Positions 32,501-43,507 of a stretch of 64,000 nt of DNA are shown in pieces. Numbering within the stretch: position 1 is the first letter of the stretch; every line of letters starts with the position of its first letter. The DNA is from Lathyrus oleraceus (Eukaryota > Streptophyta > Magnoliopsida > Fabales > Fabaceae): assembly GCF_024323335.1 (NCBI RefSeq), contig NC_066581.1, forward strand, positions 297,557,536 to 297,621,535. Direction: 5' to 3'. A model generated the notes under the pieces. It worked only from the letters and a program-made list of their open reading frames with translations. It was not told the origin of the DNA and did no database searches. A program made the position numbers and the translations under genes.

Positions 32501-34551
32501 TCAATCTCAATGAAAATCAACAAATGAATATGCGTTGGAAAGGTCTCAACGCCAGGAGCACAAATATGTCCTTGATTTCCACTAATTCTTCCTAAATCTC
32601 ACGAATCGAACACTTTAGGTTTTGGTATAAAAGCTTCTAATCACAATATCTCTCTCTATGATTCATCATTTCACAAACCAAGCCTAGCATGATAAACTAC
32701 ATGAAACACTCTACAAAAAGCCTATAAACATTCATCAATTCACGAGATTCGAAAAATCACCTTGAATCAATGGCAGTGTTGAATTTCGTGTCCTTGCGCA
32801 CCAATTTCCAAAAACAGATGAAGAATGATGATATGTGAGTTGAATGGAGTGCTTTGCTTGGCTCGAATTTGCTTCTAATGGAAGGAATCTCCAAAAGCCA
32901 TGGTTGCACCAAATATGAACAGTCACGAATGGAGATGGTTTTGATGTTGAATCAATGAAACAGTTGAAGAAGATGATGATTGGAGATGGCAGCAACAAGA
33001 AATTCTCGAATTGATGGAGAATTGGAAGAGATTTTCTCACTTTTGCTCTTTGTGTTCTTGAGAGAATTTGGTGAATTTGGAGGGAAAAGAGATTGAGATT
33101 TTGGGAAATGTGAATTCTGTTAGGAGTTTGTTAGGATTAGGAACTTATACCTCAGCTTAATCAAGCCTTAATCACCTTAATTAACAAAATAGAATGTGTT
33201 TAGCAAAATGTCATTTTCAAGGCAAGGGCAGAATGGTATTTTCACCATAGGCCAATGACAGCTGTATTGACAGCTCATACACTCTTAAAATATCTGTCAT
33301 GAGCTGTTGCAACTTGTCTCATCTTCATTGGATGTGTATTTCTCATTTTCCACATGTCATGGCACTTTTATGCATTTTCAAGTCCATTTCAAAAGTGAGT
33401 TCTCAAACCATGAGGCCTTGACATGTTATGAGCATTCAAACCATTTCCAAATATCATTTGTGAGGTGTTGCAAAAATCCCCATTCAAAAATTCCCATTAT
33501 TTCTCAAGTTGGACAATTTTGCCCCTGGATCTTTAACTGTACACTTGAAATTTGACTTTTTGCATTGACCATTTTTGATGAAATCCAATTATGCACCATG
33601 AAAGTACATGTCAAATGGAGTTTGTGCATAAAAAGATCACTCAATTTGGACACTCCATGTGGAAGTTATGCCCCTCTGATTATGGGTCATTTTTGAAATT
33701 GAATGGACCATAACTTGACAACCATACATGGGATTTTCAAGTTCTTGGACTTTTTGGAAAGGTGAGACCAAGATATACAACTTTCATGTTGAACAAATTT
33801 TCATTTGAAGCTTCCTTGGACATGTAATTTTGAAGTCAAAACTTTCCATTTTTGGAAACTTCCATTACAAGTCACTTTCTATTTTTGGCAATTTTTGTCC
33901 TGACTTATTTTCTCCATTCTTGAGCTTTGAAATGTCAAATAACACTTTTTTCAACATGAATGAAGTGTATCCAACTCAATTCCACCTCCCAATCCATAAA
34001 ATCAAGCACAGTTGACCACAGTTGACTTTTTAAACTGATAGATGAATCTGGCAATGCACTGATCAATCTGAGCTCAAATCTTCTGATGAAATGGCCCAAG
34101 GATGAAACCCTAGCCTCAATAATCTCCATATAATCAAATAATGATCCCCATATACATCATGGACCCCATCTCCTGATCATGTCCTGATTGACCCAATGCA
34201 ACTGATTAGGGTTGACCAGTGGTCAAAACCCTAATCTCAAGGAATGTGCTTCAACACTTGATGATGTCAAACCATGATGATGATGATGAATCATTTTGAA
34301 CAAGATGAAGACCAATGTCTTTTGAGAATCATGAAACCCCAATTTGGACCTCCACATCCTCAGATGATTGCTGACCAGTCCAATGAAACCCTAGCTTGCA
34401 CTTGACCTCTTATCTTCTGATCAAGACTTGAGAGAATGGCTTGCACAATGTAACCACATGATATGCAATATGCAATGCCTAATGACCTAAAAATGCAATG
34501 CAATATGTTAAGCTAGTCCCAAGAGAGGAGGGCAAATTTTGAGGTGTTACA
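29539..34551 (-). mobile_element. 5' LTR of element A (5013 bp)
   Basis: Nearly identical to 16070-21083. Differences I can see include ACGCG/ACACG near the outer end, single-base changes such as ATCTACAAC/ATATACAAC, and few or no length changes. It is followed by ACCTG (34552-34556), the second copy of the target duplication. Confidence 0.93.
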
Positions 34552-34556
34552 ACCTG

Positions 34557-35226
34557 TTCTGAATAGACGATCCAAAGCACTTAAAATTTACAGCAATTTT
34601 AAATGTTTATTAAGCATGTACTTGTAAAGCTCTTATGTGTCATTATGCAATGTTTATCAAAAATTCAGACGTCATTTTTGCAAACAAAACAGAAAAATGA
34701 AAATGAAAATAGAGATATACTGAATAACATGATTTTATTGATTGAACGGCCTCTGAATAGGCATTTACACCAGGAAGCAATCCCTGGAAAGAGGTAATCG
34801 CACAACAGATAAAAACAGACATTAATCTAATGGCAATGTGAAATGGATTTCTATTGGGTTCCAATTCTGCTATGACTTGCTCGTCTTCAAGATCCTCCAG
34901 ATGATCAGCTTTCTGAAAAGAGTGATTGGACTGTTTCCTATCCTTCAAAAGTTTCCAGTCATTGACACGAGATGAGATTCAGAACTACTCAGAACGCAGT
35001 CATTCGCTTAATCCCTAACTTTTGCCTGGATCGCCCTTTTCGGGTTTTCAATCCACCGGGATACCCATTTTTGCCTAAGTTGCGTTTTCAGGTTTTCAAC
35101 TTACCGGGTGTACAATCTTTTCACTTTTAATCCCTAATTTTTGCCCGAACCTTTTTCATTTTCTTGGTTCATCGGGATGCCCATTTTTTGCCTGGACTAT
35201 TCATTTTATTGTCCAGCGGGTCTATT
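34557..35226 (-). other. Post-pol region of element B, with conserved block
   Basis: 35015-35220 holds the same GGCAAAAA / CCCGAAAAGGG block as element A, starting directly after the pol stop codon. 34557-35010 is non-coding and shares stretches with A at 24370-24620 (for example the GGAAAGAGGTAATTGCACAA phrase). No gene is seen. Confidence 0.65.
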
Positions 35227-38200
35227 TCATGCGAAGTATTTTTTAACTGCGTCTGAGTTCACCGGGGAAGTGAAGTTTTCACCATCTATCGTTGCAAGCA
35301 TTAAGGCCCCACCATCAAAAACCTTGGTGACAATATACAGTCCATCATAGTTAGGAGTCCACTTGCCCTTGTGATCTGTCTGAGGAGGAAGGATCCTTTT
35401 CGACACCAAATCTCCGACTTGGAAGCATCGAGGATGCACTTTCTGATCAAAGGCTCTCTTCATCCGACTCTGATACAACTGCCCATGACAAATGGCTGCC
35501 ATTCGCTTCTCTTTGATAAGACTCAACTTATTAAACCTTGTCCGAATCCATTCAGCTTCGTCTAACTTGACATCCAACAGGACTCTTAGAGAAGGAATCT
35601 CCACTTCAACAGGTAGGACTGCTTCCATACCATACACAAGAGAGTAAGGGGTTGCCCCGGTCGATTTACGTACTGAAGTACGGTACCCATGCAAGGCGAA
35701 GGGTAGCATCTCATGCCAATCTCTGTACGTAACGACCATCTTCTGCACAATCTTCTTTATGTTCTTATTTGCCGCTTCAACAGCACCGTTCATCTTAGGG
35801 CGGTAAGGGGAAGAATTGTGATGCTGAATGTTGAAGTTCTGGCACAACTCCTTCATCATTTTGTTGTTGAGATTAGAACCATTATCAGTAATGATTCTTT
35901 CGGGAATCCCATAGCGATAAATGATTTCTTTCTTGATGAATCGGGCAACCACATGTTTGGTGACCTTCGCAAATGACGCTGCTTCGACCCACTTGGTGAA
36001 ATAGTCGATGGCAACAAGGATGAAGTGATGCCCATTGGAAGCGGTCGGCTCAATCTTACCAATCATATCGATGCGCCACATAGCGAAAGGCCACGGCGAA
36101 GACATCACATTCAAAGGATTCGGCGGCACATGCACCTTATCAGCATAAATCTGGCATTTATGGCACTTCCGAGCATATTTGAAACAATCAGATTCCATGG
36201 TCATCCAGTAGTAACCTGCTCTCAACAATTTCTTAGCCATTGCATGTCCGCCGGCATGAGTACCGAAGGAGCCTTCATGAACTTCCTGTATTAACATGTC
36301 TGCTTCGTGTCTATCCACGCATCTGAGCAAAACCATGTCGAAGTTCCTTTTATACAGAACATCCTCTTTGTTCAAGAAGAAACTGCCTGCCAATCTTCTC
36401 AAAGTCTTTCTATTATTGTTGGATGCCCCTGCAGGGTACTCTTGATTCTTCAGAAAGCACTTGATGTCGTGATACCAGGGCTTGTCATCAACTACCAGTT
36501 CAGCAGCAAACACATACGCGGCCCTATCAAGGCGCATCACGTCGATCTTGGGAGCATGGTTCCAACGGATCACCGTGATCATGGAGGATAGAGTAGAAAG
36601 AGCATCTGCCATCTGGTTCTCATCACGGGGTATATGGTACAACTTTACTGTTGTGAAGAAAGTCAACAGTCTTCTCGTGTAATCTCGGTAGGGGACCAGA
36701 GTAGGCTGGAGAGTGTTCCAATCACCATTCACTTGATTGATTACCAGAGCTGAATCTCCGAAGATGTCCAAAGTCTTGATTCTCAAATCAATGGCTTGCT
36801 CAATACCCAAGATACAGGCTTCATACTCAGCTTCATTATTGGTGCACTCGAAAGTCAGACGAGCGGTGAAAGGCATGTGGGCACCTTTCGGAGTTGTAAT
36901 GACAGCACCAATTCCACTTCCTCTGGCGTTGACGGCCCCATCAAACATTAAAGTCCACTTTTCGTCTGGATCAGGTCCCTCTTCAACAACTGGTTCTTCA
37001 TAGTCTTTCATCTTGAGGAACATGATGTCTTCATCTGGAAAATCAAACTTCATCGGCTCATAATCTTCAACCGACTGTTGAGCAAGATAGTCTGACAGAA
37101 TACTCCCCTTGATGGCTTTCTGGGAAGTATACTGGATGTCGTACTCTGTCAGTACCATTTGCCAACGAGCAACTCTTCCGGTGAGAGCTGGCTTCTCAAA
37201 TATATACTTGACTGGATCCATTTTGGAGATCAGTAAGGTTGTGTGAGACAACATGTATCGTCTCAATCGCTTAGCAGCCCATGCAAGTGCGCAACATGTC
37301 TTTTCAAGCATCGAGTATCTCGACTCGCAATTTGTGAATTTCTTACTCAGGTAGTATATGGCATGCTCTTTCCTACCTGTCTCGTCGTGTTGACCGAGAA
37401 CACAACCCATGGAATTGTATAGTACTGTCAAATACATAATCAGCGGTCTCCCTGGGACCGGAGGTACAAGGATAGGAGGATTCTGCAAATACTCTTTTAT
37501 CTTCTCGAACGCCCTTTGACAATCATCATTCCACCTGATAGCCTGATCTTTTCTCAACAATTTGAATATTGGCTCACACGTGGCTGTTAGGTGAGAGATG
37601 AACCTTGCAATGTAGTTCAACCTCCCTAAGAAACCACATACTTGTTTCTCTGTTCTTGGCTCAGGCATTTCCTGTATCGCTTTCACTTTGGCCGGATCCA
37701 CCTCAATCCCTTTTTCGCTAACAACAAAACCCATTAGTTTTCCAGATCTCACCCTAAAAGTACACTTGTTCGGATTAAGCCTCAGCTTGAATTTCCTCAA
37801 ACGCTCAAACAGTTTCTGCAAATTCACCAAATGTTCTTCTTCTGTCTGAGATTTGGCAATCATATCATCAACATAAACCTCGATTTCATGATGAATCATA
37901 TCATGGAACAAAGTCACCATCTCTCGCTGATATGTTGCTCCGGCATTTTTCAGACCAAACGGCATCACCTTGTAGCAGAAGGTGCCCCATGGGGTTATGA
38001 ATGTTGTCTTCTCCATGTCTTCTGGTGCCATCTTAATTTGATTATAGCCAGAAAAGCCATCCATGAAGGAGAATACCGAGAACTGAGCCGTGTTATCCAC
38101 CAAAATGTCAATGTGAGGTAAGGGGAAATCATCTTTAGGACTAGCCTTGTTTAGATCCCGGTAGTCAACACACATCCGTACCTTTCCATCCTTCTTAGGT

Positions 38201-38868
38201 ACCGGAACGATATTTGCAACCCATGGAGGATAATTTGTGACTGCTAGAAACCCTGCATCCAACTGTTTTTGCACTTCTTCCTTTATCTTGACAGCCATCT
38301 CTGGTCTTGTTCTTCTGAGCTTCTGCTTGACCGGAGGACAATCCTCTTTGAGAGGCAAACGGTGTACCACGATATCTATGTCAAGCCATGGCATGTCCTG
38401 ATAAGACCAAGCGAAGATGTCAACATACTCTTGCAGCAATTCAATCAACCCCTTCTTCACATTGTCTTCCAAAGCAGCCCCTATCTTGATTTCTCTCTTG
38501 GCGTCCTCGGTGTCGAGATTAATCACTTCAACAGACTCTTGATGCGGTTGAATGACCCTTTCCTCTTGTTTTAATAACCTGGTAAGTTCTTCAGGGAGTT
38601 CACAGTCTTCATCACCCTCTTCTTCAGCTTGAAAGATTGGACTTTCAAAGTCGAAGCGAGCCATAGCAGAACCGTTATCAATAGGATCCGGTGATGTGCA
38701 TTCGCATGAGTGATGGTATGTGCTTATGAGTGTGAGAAAAAAAAAGTGGAAACTAAACAAAACATTGCCATTTTTTTTTTGAAAAACTGCAAAAATAGAA
38801 AGACAGGGAACGAAATATTTGAATGCAAAAAGACGTCCTTTATTTATGATAAAAAATGCAAGTGTCAC
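35227..38868 (-). CDS. pol: Pol polyprotein of element B: RT, RNase H, second RNase H, integrase
   Basis: An uninterrupted frame of 1213 codons; the likely true start is the methionine at residue 69 (38664, MARFDFESPIFQAEE), as the first 68 residues translate a T-rich linker. Reverse transcriptase spans about 165-400 with YVDDMIAKS at 332-340. A first RNase H-like connection spans about 470-600. A second RNase H spans about 637-760 with FDGAVNARGSG (D643), NNEAEYEA (E681) and GDSALVI (D705). Two RNase H domains are typical of the Tat lineage. Integrase has H864, H871, C902 and C905 for zinc, and D934, D995, E1031 with DD35E spacing; it ends SPVNSDAVKKYFA. No protease precedes it. All catalytic residues appear present, unlike in A. 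It could in principle act on A-type RNA, although its own gag is broken. Confidence 0.95.
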   Translation of the reverse strand: MTLAFFIINKGRLFAFKYFVPCLSIFAVFQKKNGNVLFSFHFFFLTLISTYHHSCECTSPDPIDNGSAMARFDFESPIFQAEEEGDEDCELPEELTRLLKQEERVIQPHQESVEVINLDTEDAKREIKIGAALEDNVKKGLIELLQEYVDIFAWSYQDMPWLDIDIVVHRLPLKEDCPPVKQKLRRTRPEMAVKIKEEVQKQLDAGFLAVTNYPPWVANIVPVPKKDGKVRMCVDYRDLNKASPKDDFPLPHIDILVDNTAQFSVFSFMDGFSGYNQIKMAPEDMEKTTFITPWGTFCYKVMPFGLKNAGATYQREMVTLFHDMIHHEIEVYVDDMIAKSQTEEEHLVNLQKLFERLRKFKLRLNPNKCTFRVRSGKLMGFVVSEKGIEVDPAKVKAIQEMPEPRTEKQVCGFLGRLNYIARFISHLTATCEPIFKLLRKDQAIRWNDDCQRAFEKIKEYLQNPPILVPPVPGRPLIMYLTVLYNSMGCVLGQHDETGRKEHAIYYLSKKFTNCESRYSMLEKTCCALAWAAKRLRRYMLSHTTLLISKMDPVKYIFEKPALTGRVARWQMVLTEYDIQYTSQKAIKGSILSDYLAQQSVEDYEPMKFDFPDEDIMFLKMKDYEEPVVEEGPDPDEKWTLMFDGAVNARGSGIGAVITTPKGAHMPFTARLTFECTNNEAEYEACILGIEQAIDLRIKTLDIFGDSALVINQVNGDWNTLQPTLVPYRDYTRRLLTFFTTVKLYHIPRDENQMADALSTLSSMITVIRWNHAPKIDVMRLDRAAYVFAAELVVDDKPWYHDIKCFLKNQEYPAGASNNNRKTLRRLAGSFFLNKEDVLYKRNFDMVLLRCVDRHEADMLIQEVHEGSFGTHAGGHAMAKKLLRAGYYWMTMESDCFKYARKCHKCQIYADKVHVPPNPLNVMSSPWPFAMWRIDMIGKIEPTASNGHHFILVAIDYFTKWVEAASFAKVTKHVVARFIKKEIIYRYGIPERIITDNGSNLNNKMMKELCQNFNIQHHNSSPYRPKMNGAVEAANKNIKKIVQKMVVTYRDWHEMLPFALHGYRTSVRKSTGATPYSLVYGMEAVLPVEVEIPSLRVLLDVKLDEAEWIRTRFNKLSLIKEKRMAAICHGQLYQSRMKRAFDQKVHPRCFQVGDLVSKRILPPQTDHKGKWTPNYDGLYIVTKVFDGGALMLATIDGENFTSPVNSDAVKKYFA

Positions 38869-38944
38869 ATAGATGAGCCCTACAATGAGTCATTACGCCC
38901 TGGCGAAACGTAAGACTTGGATATGCATGAATAAACAAAGAAAA
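38665..38944 (-). other. gag-pol linker of B, possible intron
   Basis: Between the gag stop (near 38945) and the likely pol start. In element sense it holds GAGTAATTTTC just after gag, a long T/A-rich stretch, and TATTTTTGCAG at about 38795. Ogre elements remove an intron in a comparable place by splicing; the sites here are suggestive only. Confidence 0.4.
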
Positions 38945-40600
38945 TTACTCCTCCAGACAAGTGGCTTGGACAATTTCCTCAGAAGACCAATTGTTGAGAA
39001 CTTCACCCGGGATCCTCGGACGCACCCAGTTATCGATGTCGCAATCACTATCTCCATCTTCATTGTTGACCGCAGAGACTAATTTGACTTCTCCTTCAAC
39101 CATGTTAACGTTGGCTCCACCATGATAGGGCATGGGATTGTTGACGATATTAGGAGCTGGTGCAAAGTTAACGGCCTTTGAATCAATGAGGTCCTGAACT
39201 ACGTGCTTAAAAGCTTTGCAGTTCTCAATATTGTGGTCAGGTTCCCTAGAGTGGAAGCTACACCTAGCGTTGGCGTCATAACCCACCGGAAGCCTACCAA
39301 CGGGAGGAGCCAGAGTGCGCAACTGCACAAGTTGTAGTTGTTGAAGACTAGAAAGCAACTGAGCGTACGACATTGGAAGAGTGTCGAAACGCCGGTCCAT
39401 CGTCCTTGGCCTCGATTGATAGGCGGGTCTGTTACCCGGTTGTTGTGGTTGTTGTTGTTATGGTGCTGCAGCTGGAATGGTCACAGTCGCAACATACGGT
39501 TGCTGATGATAGTTCTGAAAATTATTCCTCCGGTTATCCCTGTTCTGATAAGAAGATATGGCACTTGCATCCCCTTCTCTCCTCTTCTGTCCCTGAATGA
39601 ACGGCTTCTTCACCCCTGATGAGGATCCACCTCCACTCTGGGTCTTGTATGTCCTCAGGTAATTCTCCACCCTCTCTCCGGTAGAGACTACATCAGCAAA
39701 ATTGGAGGCATTGCAACCCACCAGGCGCTTCAAATAAGGTCCTGGCAGAGTGTTCGTGAACATGTTAGCCATTTCCTTCTCCAACATAGGAGGTTGAACA
39801 CGGGAAGCTGTTTCTCTCCAGCGTTGAGCGTATTCTCTGAAGCACTCATTGCTTTTAAGAGACAAATTTTGAAGTTGAGTTCTGTCCGGAGCCATGTCTG
39901 CATTATACTGATACTGCTTCACGAAAGCCTCAGCCAAATCCCTCCAGCAACGGATGTGGGCTCTGTCCAGCCTCATATACCATTCCAGGGATGCCCCAGC
40001 TAGGTTGTTATGGAAAAAGTACATAAGCAACTTTTCGTCATCGGAGTATGCAACCATTTTATGGAAATAGGCTTGCACATGGGTCTTCGGGCAAGAGTTA
40101 CCATTGTATTTGTCAAATATCGGGACCTTGAATTTCGGTGGCACTCTCACACCTGGGACCAGTCCCAAGTCAGCAACATCTACTCCCAGAGGATTCTATC
40201 CTTCCACTGCCTTCAACCTCTCTTCCAATCTTCTAAACATGGGGTCCACACCATGACCCATACCAAAGTCTTCCTGCAGCAGGGGGAACTGATCGTCCTG
40301 ATCATCATAAACGGGCTATTGACCGGGGGTGACATGTAGGATTGGGATAGGCCCCGGTCCATTGGGTCCATTAGCCTCTCCAGTTGGAGGATCAGTCACC
40401 GTCTCTGGTTGAGCAGGGGGATTCCTCTGTTTCATCTGCCTGAGCTCTTGCTGTCCTTGAGCCACCCCTTGAACCACATCCATGAATTGATTCATGCGGA
40501 TTTTCATCTCGGCGAACTCTGCCTGTAGGCTTTCTATTACTCTCTGTTGGTTTTTGCGGGTACCGTACCGGTGAATGCCTGGGTCAGCTACCCTGCTGAT
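38945..40600 (-). pseudogene. gag: gag of element B, interrupted by three stops
   Basis: Gag forms the particle. One frame on the minus strand is broken by TAG at about 40316, TAG at about 40196 and TAA at about 39460. The N-terminal part (40600-40316) is helical and proline-rich (MNQFMDVVQGVAQGQQEL). The capsid domain (40168-39600) includes FKVPIFDKYNGNSCPKTHVQ, YFHKMVAYSDDEKLLMYFFH and ASLEWYMRL. The C-terminal part (39400-38945) has YDANARCSFHSREPDHNIEN, then CKAFKHVVQDLIDSK, and ends near WVRPRIPGEVLNNWS. The segment that should hold protease between these is missing. Downstream pol is intact, so gag decayed first or is rescued in trans. Confidence 0.9.
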
Positions 40601-41745
40601 GGAACACTAAACAAACTGAGAACACTGTGGCGGTACCTGTTATGCAAGACATGCTAATGAATATGTAAATGCAATGACATGTTTATCAATTCCAAAGGTA
40701 TTCTACCCCCTTGATTCCAGTCTCTCAATAGATAAACGATGTAAAAAAAAAGACTAAGCCGTTGATGAGAACCAAGAAAATTCTGACTAGAATCAAGTAG
40801 AAGATATAAACCCCACAGAAATGGATAAACATGTGTAAATGATTATGAATGCAAAATGATGTGATGCAAAATGATGTGAATGCAGTGCAGTGGCATGGGA
40901 ATCAGGATCGCTGTATCGGCTTGAACATCTGTCAGGTTGCACTGTCTCGAGAGAAATTAAGAGCACCCCAAACAAAGGTCATGCGATGGATCATGTTATC
41001 CTTAATATCAACCACCCATTTTGGTGGATTACGGTTTACACCTTATCAACATCCAAGTTTCATTGATATTAAGGATACCTGATCGGATCGACCATGAATC
41101 AAGGGTTTGTTGCAAGTCACGAGCATGAAGTTTAGGTTAAGAACCACCCAAAGGGAGTGTACTAAGGTTTAAACCTGCCAAACATGTTCTACAAAAGATT
41201 CCCATAGTCATAATCCCATCTTTCGGATATTATCGGAGGAACGACTACTCGTATTCCAAAAATATTCTCAAGAGAGACTCTTATGAGTGTAGTATCGCGT
41301 AACAATCGTATCAAATCTTACACTTGAACGACTTTCGCACTACGTCCTACGAATAGGCCAAGATGGGTTTGGTAAACTAAGGTCCTCGGCTTCTAAGGTC
41401 TATATTGGAAAAAGTAATGTCTAACCACAACTTACTTGTGTGACATTATTGATCTCAACATGACCTCCACCAAGTGAATGGGCTTGCAAGTCAACTTGCT
41501 AAGGAATAACTCCACACAAGTCGACAAGACTATGCCATTCTCCTATCCTAAGTGCACTCGAGTTCGGGTATAGAACTCGTCTCACAAAGATCACCAAGCA
41601 GCCATAGCCAACCAACAGATACAACAATGATATGTACACAATGCAATAAGGTAAAGCAGGTAAATAAATAACTGTACAAAAGCATGAACACCCAATAAAC
41701 AAACAAACTACAAAAGCTAGGAGGGACTCGCTTAGGGAAACCGGG
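40601..41745 (-). other. 5' leader of element B
   Basis: It lies between primer site and gag; no gene is seen. An inverted repeat joins 40995-41010 (GTTATCCTTAATATCAA) with 41060-41077 (TTGATATTAAGGATAC), an arm of about 14 bp that could form a stem in the leader RNA. 40850-40880 repeats AAATGATGTGATGC. Confidence 0.55.
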
Positions 41746-41763
41746 TCCCCAACAGAGTCGCCA
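41746..41763 (-). other. Primer-binding site of element B
   Basis: TGGCGACTCTGTTGGGGA on the minus strand, two bases from the LTR end. It differs from A's site by one base (GTTG versus GCTG). Confidence 0.85.
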
Positions 41764-41765
41764 GC

Positions 41766-43449
41766 TGTCGTAACCTGAAAAATACAGTGTGCGAAAAAAC
41801 AACCGGCGAAAGAAAATGACAGAAGAGTCGCCACCGTGCGTTATTTATCCCAAAGGAGGGAAAGGAAACGCTCGAAGTAAACCTGAAAAGAGGAAAGGAA
41901 AAGACAAGGTCTCGCAACCAAATCTTGGGTTCGGGAGTCGGTTATGCGAAGGGAAGGTATTAGCACCCCTACGCATCCGTAGTACTCTACGGGATCCACT
42001 TTTGTAGTTCTTGTCTAAAGGGTGTGAGTTTATCTTGTGCTGTTTACTAAAAAAGGGGTTAAATGAAAATGACTCGCGCGGATGTCGCACCCACTGCATG
42101 CGTATCTCATCTGAATATGAGAATCAGAGTCTTCGTAGCTCGGCTGACCTATGGGTTGGGGGGATGTGTGCTCGCTAAGACATCGCGTCTTATGCCTACG
42201 TATCTCATCTGGAATGAGAATCAGAGCAAGCCGTAGTTCGGCTAACTACGGGGTTATGGATTGGGTTTTGGACGAACGACGTTACTACGCAATCTACCGG
42301 ATGCTCGACCTTTGGAGACTTACTCGCCTGTAGTAGAAGGAGTAAACGTATTCTTAGGAGAAGAAAAATCAATGAGTTGGTAGGGTTAGGGATGCTCAGG
42401 CAAAAGGGAAATCCTAGACGAAGGAACCTGCATAAAGTAAACACACAAAACATTGCCTCCTATCGGGGTCTTCCAGCTAAGAAAGCGGTAAAAATACGGG
42501 AAAATGTAAAAGTACCACACGAATAAAGATCCGAAGTAACAGTAATTAACGGAACAAGGAAACCCTGAGATCCTTCCAAGCTAACACCATCAAAGAAAGT
42601 GAGTCAGTACATGTAATCGGAATGAAACCTCCAGGTGGTATCCCACAAATAAAGTGGAACACCAGGCAAACCATCTCTGCAAGAGTCATATGAGCCCTCA
42701 CAAAACAAAACTCAACAAACAGGTTAGAGAAACAAAATAGGGTAACCAAGAGTTGCCCCCAAATCAAAATGTAACCACATGAATCACGCCATTAAAATTC
42801 ACAAAAAGCTCACAAAAAGCAACCAAGGGTAGGAGGCCTAAACCTCTTGTCAAACACATGTATCAAAAAGGTATCAAATTCACCCATAATACCTCATACA
42901 TTTAGAGCATTCAAATTAAAGGCATAAAGATGATGGATATAGGGAAAACCTGATTGGAGAGCTTGATTGAAATTGAGTTGCACCCGTGAGGTTTACAAAA
43001 CAATCTTTAAGGTTTATGTGAGGCAGAGGTGATTCTGTGCAGTTGAGTTCCCTTCAGGGTTTGGAGGCTGCTCTGAGTTCTCTGTCAGGTTTCTCTCTCT
43101 AGGTTTTGTCCAGGGTTTTGTTCCAAGGAAACCTCAGAGTGTTTTGCTTCCCTTCCTTTTTCTGTCTGTTTTGTTTCAATGAAACTCTAGTATTTATAGG
43201 CTAATATTGGTAGCTTAGTGGGCTTTTGAGAGAGGTCCAAGTTTGAGATTTTTTCTTTTATTTATTTATTTATTTAATTATTTATTTAATTATTTTTTTT
43301 TATTTTTTTATTATTTATTTATTTTTTGAAAAAATATTCCGATTGCCATGATGAAATGCAAATACTAAATGATCTAAAAATGAATGCATGCACGAGGTGT
43401 AAAGCGTATGCTTCCAGGAAAAATGAAGGGTAAATTTTGGGGTATTACA
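41766..43449 (-). mobile_element. 5' LTR of element B (1684 bp)
   Basis: Starts TGTAATACCCC in element sense (43449) and ends GGTTACGACA (41766). It is longer than its partner because of an expanded ATTT/AATT microsatellite at about 43255-43325. It is followed by ACCGT (43450-43454), the target duplication. Confidence 0.92.
43191..43199 (-). promoter_or_regulatory. TATA box in 5' LTR of element B
   Basis: CTATAAATA on the minus strand, about 250 bp into the LTR, followed by GTTTCATTGAAAC and a pyrimidine-poor leader. It is identical in the 3' LTR (14316-14324). A likely RNA polymerase II promoter for B. Confidence 0.55.
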
Positions 43450-43454
43450 ACCGT

Positions 43455-43507
43455 GATGACTTAGAAATTTACTGCAAAAAAATGACACCGACCTTTCAAC
43501 TAATGAG
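43455..43507 (+). pseudogene. Right half of possible host exon
   Basis: Continues the frame of 12824-12890 across the element B insertion and ends at ATGAG|GTAGTA, a good donor-like site. A possible next exon is 43666-43735: it follows a TTTGATTACAG acceptor-like site, stays in frame (SYSAITEKFLTILRFYSN) and then meets a stop. The SUMO-like reading is speculative. Confidence 0.22.

Larger units (their letters stand above)
16070..34551 (-). mobile_element. Element A: young, internally deleted Tat/Ogre-like element nested in B
   Basis: Two nearly identical 5.0 kb LTRs (16070-21083 and 29539-34551) bound an 8.5 kb internal region, with perfect ACCTG duplications outside. In element sense the order is 5' LTR, primer site (29519-29536), leader, gag lacking its capsid core (28385-27045), RT with its first half deleted (26645-26145), RNase H scraps, integrase C-terminus, post-pol block, 3' UTR with three arrays, polypurine tract and 3' LTR. 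About two dozen mismatches are seen between the LTRs, so insertion was recent. It lacks protease and most enzyme activity, so mobilisation in trans is inferred. Confidence 0.95.
12891..43449 (-). mobile_element. Element B: Tat/Ogre-like Ty3/gypsy retrotransposon with element A nested inside
   Basis: Direct LTRs (12891-14539 and 41766-43449) end in TG...CA and are flanked by perfect ACCGT duplications (12886-12890 and 43450-43454). Without element A and its extra duplication B is about 12.07 kb. In its own sense the order is 5' LTR, primer site (41746-41763), leader, gag (about 40600-38945), pol (38868-35227), conserved post-pol block, long 3' UTR, polypurine tract, 3' LTR. The LTRs differ by eye at about 22 positions in 1.65 kb, mostly transitions, plus a microsatellite length change, so B is older than A. 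gag has three stops; the RT to integrase frame is open. Confidence 0.95.

Noticed and set aside
36025..38574. Plus-strand frames of 60-101 codons opposite B's pol
   Set aside because: Shadows of the long minus-strand pol frame, which has clear domains.
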